Part shown: positions 8,833-13,570 of the stretch, one piece after another
How the letters are laid out: each line of letters opens with the position of its first letter
How positions within the stretch are numbered: position 1 is the stretch's first letter
Source of the DNA: Clostridia bacterium
GTDB taxonomy: Bacteria; Bacillota; Clostridia; Oscillospirales; CAG-382
Assembly: GCA_017560285.1 (NCBI GenBank)
Contig: JAFYOG010000172.1
Coordinates: 1-13,570 of the forward strand
DNA length: 13,570 nt
Direction of reading: 5' to 3'
Notes under the pieces: generated by a model
The model's input: the letters and a program-made list of their open reading frames with translations, nothing else
What the model was told of the DNA's origin: nothing
The model's database searches: none
Position numbers and translations under genes: made by a program

Positions 8833-8839
8833 CGTTATT

Positions 8840-9529
8840 ATGGAATTTTTGGAGGAATACGAACCTACGGAAAAGGAAAGCGAAGATTGCCGCCCCGACC
8901 AAAGCATAACCACGGTGGGCGGCGGAATTTGCATACATTCTATGGTAATTGCAGGTCAGATAGAAGGGCATTTTGCGGCGGCGCCCCAAAGCAAATCTAC
9001 AAAATACGAGCAATGCATACCCTCTTTGGTGGCAGTAGAGGAAAACGACCAAATCGACGGTCTTTTATTGCTGTTAAACACCATCGGCGGCGATATAGAG
9101 GCTGGCTTGGCAATAGCCGAGCTTATTGCGGGTATGACAAAGCCCACCGTTTCTTTGGTTCTTGGGGGCGGACATTCTATTGGTGTTCCGCTGGCGGTTT
9201 CGGCTAAAAAATCCTTTATCGTTCCCAGCGCAACAATGACCTTGCACCCCGTAAGATTAAACGGCCTTGTTATCGGCGTACCCCAAACCTTTGCAAACCT
9301 TGCAAAAATGCAGGAAAGGATAATAGATTTTATAGTAAGAAATTCCAACGCAAGCAGCCAAACTGTGCGAAATTTAATGACCTCCACCGACGATATGACC
9401 ACCGATATAGGCACGGTTATCGACGGCAGGGAAGCGGTTAAATACGGAATAATCGATCACGTTGGAGGCTTGGGAAGCGCGGTAAAGGAGCTAAAGCAAA
9501 TGATATCCCATTACCGCCAAAACCGCTAA
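8840..9529 (+). CDS. tepA: TepA-like ClpP-family serine peptidase (translocation-enhancing protein)
   Basis: This 229-residue cytoplasmic protein has the ClpP/crotonase fold and closely resembles Bacillus subtilis TepA, a ClpP relative reported to enhance protein translocation. Conserved blocks include IAGQIEGH (37-44), LNTIGGDIEAGLAIAE (79-94), GGGHSIGVP (109-117), TLHPVRL (134-140), GLVIGVPQT (142-150) and AVKYGIIDHVGG (199-210). Ser113 and His136 occupy the catalytic Ser/His positions of ClpP; the acidic member is probably Asp189, or Asp195. The first 25 residues are acidic and poorly conserved, with no signal peptide. No Clp ATPase or ftsK/spoIIIE gene, a common neighbour of tepA, lies in this window. 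The gene diverges from the glucan synthase gene and is followed by the glgB promoter without a terminator, so some read-through into glgB is likely. Family assignment is strong; the cellular substrate is unknown. Confidence 0.88.
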   Translation: MEFLEEYEPTEKESEDCRPDQSITTVGGGICIHSMVIAGQIEGHFAAAPQSKSTKYEQCIPSLVAVEENDQIDGLLLLLNTIGGDIEAGLAIAELIAGMTKPTVSLVLGGGHSIGVPLAVSAKKSFIVPSATMTLHPVRLNGLVIGVPQTFANLAKMQERIIDFIVRNSNASSQTVRNLMTSTDDMTTDIGTVIDGREAVKYGIIDHVGGLGSAVKELKQMISHYRQNR

Positions 9530-9536
9530 AACGCTA

Positions 9537-9565
9537 TTGACGATTTTATAAAATAGGTTTATAAT
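9537..9565 (+). promoter_or_regulatory. Near-consensus SigA-type promoter of the branching enzyme gene
   Basis: TTGACG (9537-9542, five of six) and TATAAT (9560-9565, perfect) are separated by 17 bases. The promoter begins 8 bases after the tepA stop codon. Transcription would start near 9572, leaving a leader of about 33 nt with GAGGTG (9594-9599) 5 bases before the ATG. Confidence 0.8.
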
Positions 9566-9604
9566 AATTAAAAGGTTAAAATATTATTGCCGTGAGGTGT
9601 TGAA

Positions 9605-11590
9605 ATGGATTATAAAATTCTTAGTATCGACCCTTATCTAACCCCTTTTAAAGATGCAATTAACCAAAGGTACGATGCCTATATCGCCAAAAGATACGAG
9701 CTTGTGGGCGAAAGCAGTCTTGTGGATTTTTCCAACGGCTATCAATATTACGGCATCCACCAAAGAGAAGATTATTGGGTATATCGGGAATGGGCTCCCG
9801 CCGCAGACGCAATGTATTTTACAGGGGATTTTGCAAATTGGGATATTTATGCCTACCCTATGGAAAAATTGCAAAACGGCGTTTTCGAAATTAAGCTTCA
9901 GGGCAGGGATGCCTTAAAAATAGGCGAAAAGGTTCAGGCGATAGTCGTTCGCAACGGCGAAATTATGCGCCGCGTGCCTTCCTATGCCACCCGCGTGGTG
10001 CAGGACAGCGTTACCTATAATTGGTGCGCCGAGGTCGATAACGCAATCTGCGAACCCTTCCCTTGGGAGGATGCAGGCTTCACCCCCGCCACCACCCCTT
10101 ATATTTACGAATGCCACGTTGGTATGGCGCAAGAGGATGGCAGGGTAGGTAACTTTGCGGAATTTACAAAGAACGTTCTTCCCCGCGTAAAAGCCTTGGG
10201 CTATAACACTATCCAAATTATGGCAATAATGGAGCATCCCTATTACGGCTCATTCGGTTATCAGGTTTCTAACTTTTTCGGCGTTTCCTCGCGTTACGGC
10301 ACCCCTAAGGATTTAAAGGCGTTAATAAACGCCGCCCACAAAAAGGGCATAACCGTTTTGCTCGATGTGGTTCATTCCCACGCGGTAAAGAACACAAACG
10401 AGGGCTTAAATTACTTCGACGGTACCGAATATCAGTATTTCCACCAAGGCGAAAGGGGCTACCACACCGCATGGGATACAAAGCTGTTTAATTACGGCAA
10501 AAATCAGGTACTGCACTTTTTGCTATCCAACCTAAAATATTGGATGGATATTTACCACTTCGACGGCTTCCGTTTTGACGGCGTAACAAGTATGCTCTAC
10601 CACGATCACGGCTTGGGCAGTGCCTTTACCAATTACGGAATGTATTTCTCTGCAAACACCGATACCGAGGCTATAACCTACCTGCAGCTCGCCAACGAGC
10701 TTATACATACCGTCAACCCCAAGGCAATTACCATTGCCGAGGATATGTCGGGTATGCCTGGTATGTGCGTTCCTATCCCCGATGGCGGCATAGGGTTCGA
10801 TTACCGCCTTTCTATGGGTATCCCCGATTTATGGATAAAGTTTATAAAGGAATATAAAGACGAAAATTGGGATATGTTTATGCTTTGGTACGAGCTTACC
10901 AGCCACCGAAAGGGCGAAAAGAGCATAGGCTATTGCGAATCCCACGACCAAGCCTTGGTTGGCGATAAAACGATTATATTCCGCCTTTGCGATGCCGATA
11001 TGTATTGGAGTATGAATAAAGAATCCCAAAACGCGGTTATCGATAGGGGCATAGCCCTGCATAAAATGATAAGGCTTATAACCTCTACCGTAGTGGGCGA
11101 GGGCTACCTTAACTTTATGGGTAACGAATTCGGCCACCCCGAATGGATCGATTTCCCCCGCGAGGGCAACGGTTGGAGCTATCATTACTGCCGCCGTCAA
11201 TGGAGCTTGGCAGATAACGGCTTGCTTCGCTACGGCTATTTGCAGGAATTTGATAAAGCAATGCTTAAATTGCTAAAGAAGGGCAGGCTGTATACTAAGC
11301 CCGCCCAAAGCCAATGGATACAGCAATCGGATAAGGTTATAATGTACACAAAGGGCAAATACGCCTTTGCATTTAACTTTAACCCCGATCAATCCTTCCA
11401 AAACTATTTCTTCCCCGTTTCCGAACAGGGTACCTATTCGGTAGTGCTAACCACCGACGATGCTTCCTTCGGCGGCTTCAATAGGGTAGATATGGAATAC
11501 GAATATAATACCGAAAAGATTGCCGACGGCAGAACCGGCTTTTTCTGCTATCTTCCCGCAAGAACCGCAATCGTTTACAAAAAGAAATAA
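9605..11590 (+). CDS. glgB: 1,4-alpha-glucan (glycogen) branching enzyme, eukaryotic-type GH13_8-like
   Basis: This 661-residue cytoplasmic enzyme cuts alpha-1,4-glucan chains and rejoins them through alpha-1,6 branch points in glycogen. An N-terminal CBM48 sandwich spans about 45-135 (YREWAPAADAMYFTGDFANW, 60-79). The GH13 barrel carries DVVHSH (254-259), GFRFDGVTS (321-329) with the nucleophile Asp325, IAEDMSGMPG (377-386) with the acid/base Glu379, and ESHDQALVGDK (445-455) with the transition-state stabiliser Asp448. A C-terminal all-beta domain spans about 565-661. Long stretches such as DGFRFDGVTSMLYHDHG, GGIGFDYRLSMGIPD and YLNFMGNEFGHPEWIDFPR resemble human/yeast/plant branching enzymes rather than the E. 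coli-type GlgB (GH13_9). The length also fits the eukaryotic class. ATG 9605 is supported by GAGGTG. No glgA, glgC, glgP or debranching gene is in the window. The function is confident; the subfamily is judged by eye. Confidence 0.94.
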   Translation: MDYKILSIDPYLTPFKDAINQRYDAYIAKRYELVGESSLVDFSNGYQYYGIHQREDYWVYREWAPAADAMYFTGDFANWDIYAYPMEKLQNGVFEIKLQGRDALKIGEKVQAIVVRNGEIMRRVPSYATRVVQDSVTYNWCAEVDNAICEPFPWEDAGFTPATTPYIYECHVGMAQEDGRVGNFAEFTKNVLPRVKALGYNTIQIMAIMEHPYYGSFGYQVSNFFGVSSRYGTPKDLKALINAAHKKGITVLLDVVHSHAVKNTNEGLNYFDGTEYQYFHQGERGYHTAWDTKLFNYGKNQVLHFLLSNLKYWMDIYHFDGFRFDGVTSMLYHDHGLGSAFTNYGMYFSANTDTEAITYLQLANELIHTVNPKAITIAEDMSGMPGMCVPIPDGGIGFDYRLSMGIPDLWIKFIKEYKDENWDMFMLWYELTSHRKGEKSIGYCESHDQALVGDKTIIFRLCDADMYWSMNKESQNAVIDRGIALHKMIRLITSTVVGEGYLNFMGNEFGHPEWIDFPREGNGWSYHYCRRQWSLADNGLLRYGYLQEFDKAMLKLLKKGRLYTKPAQSQWIQQSDKVIMYTKGKYAFAFNFNPDQSFQNYFFPVSEQGTYSVVLTTDDASFGGFNRVDMEYEYNTEKIADGRTGFFCYLPARTAIVYKKK

Positions 11591-11600
11591 AACAAAAAAC

Positions 11601-11628
11601 AACTGCCTCTCTTTTTCGAGAGGCAGTT
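11601..11628. terminator. Bidirectional intrinsic terminator between glgB and the flippase-like gene
   Basis: A perfect 11-bp stem (AACTGCCTCTC at 11601-11611, GAGAGGCAGTT at 11618-11628) has a TTTTTC loop. It is followed by ATATTTTTATT on the + strand and preceded by an A-rich run that gives a U-tract on the - strand. It sits in the 44-bp gap between the convergent stop codons and should end both transcripts. Confidence 0.87.
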
Positions 11629-11634
11629 ATATTT

Positions 11635-12759
11635 TTATTCTTCTGTAATATTTTCTGCGTTTTCCTCGGCAATTTCGGCGTTTTTGCGCTTTTTAAAATA
11701 AATTTCCAAGCCGATATAAAAACCAAGTGAAATAAGCATAACCATATAATAGCTAAGCAAACGCCAAATCATCATAACGCCGCCTGCAATAGCCTCCGCA
11801 TCCAAAACAATAACCGTTCCGCCGCTAACCCACATAATAATGGATTTAAACACCTGTGCAGTAGAGCCCTCTACCGCGCCGCTTCCGCCGGGGGTGGGTA
11901 TAAAACCAACGCCGGTAATGGCAAAAGAAGTACCGCACAAAGCAAGGAAGAAATAAGGCTCTATCTCTACGTTCAACGCCAGCAAAATAAAATAAGAAGA
12001 AGCATAAAGGAACGCAAAGGAAAGGATTTTTGTAATTATAGCGGTTATAAAATACTTTTTCTTGCGTATTAAAAGCTTAAATGCATCCTGAACCTGCTCT
12101 AAATAAACCGCAAATTCCTCTGCCTTGGGTTCAAGCTTTTTAAACATTCTAAACTTGCAAAGCCAGTAAATAAATTTAACAATCCATTTTCTAACGGTTT
12201 TGCTTGTGCCAAGGATAATTTCTATAACCAAAACCGAAAAGTTTAAGGAATAACCGATAATAATAATCGGTATCCAGCCCTTATCGATATAAGCGGTCAG
12301 CTCGTCAAAGAAGAACAAGCCCGTTAACGAAAACCCCGTGGTAACCAGCATATAAATAAGCAGGTTTGCCAACAACAGCCCCGTAGAGTCTGCAAGCTTT
12401 ACCTTCGCGCGGGAGAATTGGTGTGCCTGAAAAGGCTGACCGCCCGTTGCCAAAGGGGTAATACCGTTAAAGAAATGCTCTGTCATCGCAATAGAGTATG
12501 TAACCGAGCTTTTTGCCCTGCATTGCTTTGCCCTTGCAAGAATACAAAGCGATAAAGGGTACAGCGCCAAATAAACCAAGGTGGTACCTGCGGCGCACAG
12601 TATATATTTAAAATCTGCGTTTTTAAGTTGGGCAATAATTTCGTCAATATCGTTAAAGGATAAAACGGTTATAAAAAGAAACACCGCAATTATCGCATAC
12701 AAAACGAACATCGCAATCTTTTTACCGCTTAACGGGCTTTTGCTATGGTTGTTATCCAA
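11635..12759 (-). CDS. Flippase-like integral membrane protein (LPG synthase TM / YbhN-AglD family)
   Basis: This 374-residue polytopic membrane protein belongs to the family of the MprF transmembrane flippase domain and YbhN/AglD-type proteins. Family marks are FFNGITPLATGGQPFQAHQF (96-115) and IPTPGGSGAVEGS (287-299). Hydrophobic helices lie at about 15-34, 52-74, 126-150, 162-183, 238-262, 266-288, 305-330 and 335-355, and a short charged tail follows (357-374, rich in Lys then Glu). It lacks the C-terminal aminoacyl-phosphatidylglycerol synthase domain of full MprF, so it probably moves or helps handle a lipid or lipid-linked sugar rather than modifying lipids. The substrate is unknown. 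The start chosen is TTG 12759, with AAGGGAG 8 bases upstream. An in-frame ATG at 12792 would translate through that ribosome site and has no site of its own. The gene has its own promoter and terminator. Confidence 0.85.
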   Translation of the reverse strand: MDNNHSKSPLSGKKIAMFVLYAIIAVFLFITVLSFNDIDEIIAQLKNADFKYILCAAGTTLVYLALYPLSLCILARAKQCRAKSSVTYSIAMTEHFFNGITPLATGGQPFQAHQFSRAKVKLADSTGLLLANLLIYMLVTTGFSLTGLFFFDELTAYIDKGWIPIIIIGYSLNFSVLVIEIILGTSKTVRKWIVKFIYWLCKFRMFKKLEPKAEEFAVYLEQVQDAFKLLIRKKKYFITAIITKILSFAFLYASSYFILLALNVEIEPYFFLALCGTSFAITGVGFIPTPGGSGAVEGSTAQVFKSIIMWVSGGTVIVLDAEAIAGGVMMIWRLLSYYMVMLISLGFYIGLEIYFKKRKNAEIAEENAENITEE

Positions 12760-12767
12760 TACGTAAA

Positions 12768-12774
12768 CTCCCTT
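12768..12774 (-). promoter_or_regulatory. Ribosome binding site that decides the TTG start of the flippase-like gene
   Basis: On the minus strand AAGGGAG is followed by 8 bases and then TTG GAT AAC AAC. The site lies inside the extension that an ATG start at 12792 would give, and nothing comparable precedes that ATG. Confidence 0.75.
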
Positions 12775-12792
12775 CAAAAAGGTATTACACAA

Positions 12793-12845
12793 ATATTAAT
12801 ATGCACAATCAAATGTATTATAACAGATAATAACCCAAAAATCAA
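12793..12845 (-). promoter_or_regulatory. SigA-type promoter of the flippase-like gene, with AT palindrome in the leader
   Basis: On the minus strand TTGATT (complement of 12840-12845) and a perfect TATAAT (complement of 12817-12822) are separated by exactly 17 bases; transcription should begin near 12810. A perfect 10-bp palindrome, ATATTAATAT (12793-12802), lies about 8-17 bases into the transcript. A short inverted repeat (CAATA, CAAAA, TATTG at 12843-12857) overlaps the -35 box. The promoter is convincing; an operator role for the repeats is speculative in such AT-rich DNA. Confidence 0.72.
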
Positions 12846-12900
12846 TACAAAATATTGTGTTTGCCCTTCTTTACCAAATCTTAAATAAAACCGCATAAAA

Positions 12901-12929
12901 AAACCGCCAAGCGTTTTGCTTAGCGGTTT
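12901..12929 (-). terminator. Intrinsic terminator of the 172-residue membrane protein gene
   Basis: A 12-bp stem (AAACCGCCAAGC at 12901-12912 with GCTTAGCGGTTT at 12918-12929) has a 5-base loop and is followed on the minus strand by a run of seven T (12897-12903). The single non-Watson-Crick position is a stable U-G wobble in minus-strand RNA but an A-C mismatch in plus-strand RNA. The hairpin therefore serves leftward transcription, 38 bases past the stop codon. Confidence 0.87.
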
Positions 12930-12966
12930 TTGTGTATTGTGAAAGGGTTTTAAAAATCAGCTAAAA

Positions 12967-13485
12967 TTATTCAGCGTCGGTCTTGTCGCCAAGGTCGTCA
13001 AGCTTGTTAACAACCTTATCAACACCGGGGATCTTTACATTGAAGGTATCAACAAGGATAAGAACGATAGCAGCAACTGCAATAAGCATAAGCATTACGC
13101 CGCAGAAGGTAAAACCAACGTTTGCACCCATAAAGTATTTGTCGCCGATCATTCTGCCCCAAGCCATAAACAAGCAAACGAGCTCAAGCACGGGTGCTGC
13201 AAGGCCGATAATGTTAAGAACCTTCTTGTACTGCTTAACGGTTTCGTTGTTAGCAATAGCGGGAACAAAGTTCATAACAACGGGGATAGAAATAGCAAGA
13301 AGAGCGATAATAAGGGTCATTACAGAGAAGAAACCCATACCGTAAGCACCAAGTCTGTCCATTATAGAATAGTCCTTGGTAAAAATAAATGCAGATGCAG
13401 AAACGGTAGGAACTAAGAAGAAAATAAAACCAAGAACCTGTAAACCGGCAATAATCATTGCCTTAATAGACATTTTGTTTTGCAT
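12967..13485 (-). CDS. Small four-helix membrane protein of unknown function
   Basis: I do not recognise this 172-residue protein. It shows four hydrophobic segments at about 10-34, 50-76, 88-108 and 121-146, short loops, and a charged C-terminal tail (151-172) rich in Asp and Lys, probably cytosolic. No cleavable signal peptide or enzymatic motif is visible. The start is ATG 13485 with AAAGGA 9 bases upstream. Codon use differs from the neighbours: Lys is AAG in 9 of 11 cases, Val is mostly GTT, Leu mostly CTT and Gly mostly GGT or GGC. This is a pattern typical of highly expressed genes. It has its own terminator and a possible promoter, so it is probably monocistronic. Reality as a gene is well supported; function is open. 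Confidence 0.82.
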   Translation of the reverse strand: MQNKMSIKAMIIAGLQVLGFIFFLVPTVSASAFIFTKDYSIMDRLGAYGMGFFSVMTLIIALLAISIPVVMNFVPAIANNETVKQYKKVLNIIGLAAPVLELVCLFMAWGRMIGDKYFMGANVGFTFCGVMLMLIAVAAIVLILVDTFNVKIPGVDKVVNKLDDLGDKTDAE

Positions 13486-13505
13486 ATCAAAATATCCTTT
13501 CTTAA

Positions 13506-13534
13506 ATTAAATTTTTAGAGTAACTGTGTTTCAA
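13506..13534 (-). promoter_or_regulatory. Possible promoter of the 172-residue membrane protein gene
   Basis: On the minus strand TTGAAA (complement of 13529-13534) and TTTAAT (complement of 13506-13511) are separated by 17 bases. The -10 box lacks the highly conserved A at position 2, and the leader would be only about 14 nt, so this is a weak call. The true promoter could lie further right, outside the window. Confidence 0.35.
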
Positions 13535-13570
13535 AAATTAAAAAACATTACCCTGTTCACAAATCTGTAT

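Noticed and set aside
9530..9604. Possible riboswitch or terminator between tepA and glgB
   Set aside because: The 75-base gap holds a promoter and a ribosome site, and no stem of useful length is visible. The leader after the predicted start is too short for a known riboswitch.
1680..11590. A dedicated glucan operon joining the beta-1,2-glucan synthase and the branching enzyme
   Set aside because: The genes are divergent, separated by tepA and driven by separate promoters. Their products act on different linkages in different cell compartments.
12846..12900. Small gene or ncRNA in the gap between the flippase promoter and the neighbouring terminator
   Set aside because: The space is short and AT-rich, with no ribosome site, no open frame of note and no hairpin other than the terminator already listed.
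1..13570. Defence system, prophage, CRISPR array, transposon or tRNA-linked island
   Set aside because: No integrase, transposase, repeat-spacer pattern, tRNA or toxin-antitoxin-like gene pair is visible. All six genes are housekeeping- or envelope-like in character.

Overview
The window looks like chromosomal DNA from a low-to-moderate-GC member of the Firmicutes, probably an uncultured anaerobic gut-type clostridium. The main taxonomic clue is a close match to TepA, a ClpP-like protein characteristic of Firmicutes. Strong purine-rich Shine-Dalgarno sites, two TTG starts and compact intergenic spaces with intrinsic terminators agree with this. The genus cannot be named from the sequence. No tRNA, rRNA, CRISPR array, insertion sequence or phage gene is visible.

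Layout, left to right: (1) a CLC-type chloride/proton antiporter with a C-terminal RCK_C (TrkA_C) domain, + strand, 70-1647. (2) A very large glucan synthase related to cyclic beta-1,2-glucan synthase NdvB/ChvB, with GT84, glycoamylase-like (GH189-type) and GH94 parts, - strand, 1680-8726. (3) Divergent from it, a TepA-like ClpP-fold serine peptidase, + strand, 8840-9529. (4) A eukaryotic-type (GH13_8-like) glycogen branching enzyme with its own near-consensus promoter, + strand, 9605-11590. (5) A flippase-like membrane protein of the LPG synthase TM/YbhN family, - strand, 11635-12759. (6) A 172-residue four-helix membrane protein of unknown function whose codon use suggests high expression, - strand, 12967-13485.

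The genes appear mostly monocistronic. Both convergent pairs (CLC/NdvB and GlgB/flippase) share one short bidirectional hairpin terminator. The flippase and the 172-residue gene are separated by a terminator plus a consensus promoter. Only tepA-glgB could be partly co-transcribed, because no terminator lies between them.

Two of the six genes make or remodel glucans: beta-1,2-glucan from UDP-glucose at the membrane, and alpha-1,6 branching of cytoplasmic glycogen. No other glycogen or beta-glucan genes are present, so a joint pathway is only a possibility. I see no evidence of a wholly new multi-gene system. The items most worth a second look are the beta-1,2-glucan synthase in a Gram-positive-type genome with a diverged phosphorylase module, the matched inverted repeats around the two divergent start codons at 8725-8839, the eukaryotic-type branching enzyme, and the highly codon-biased membrane protein at the right edge.
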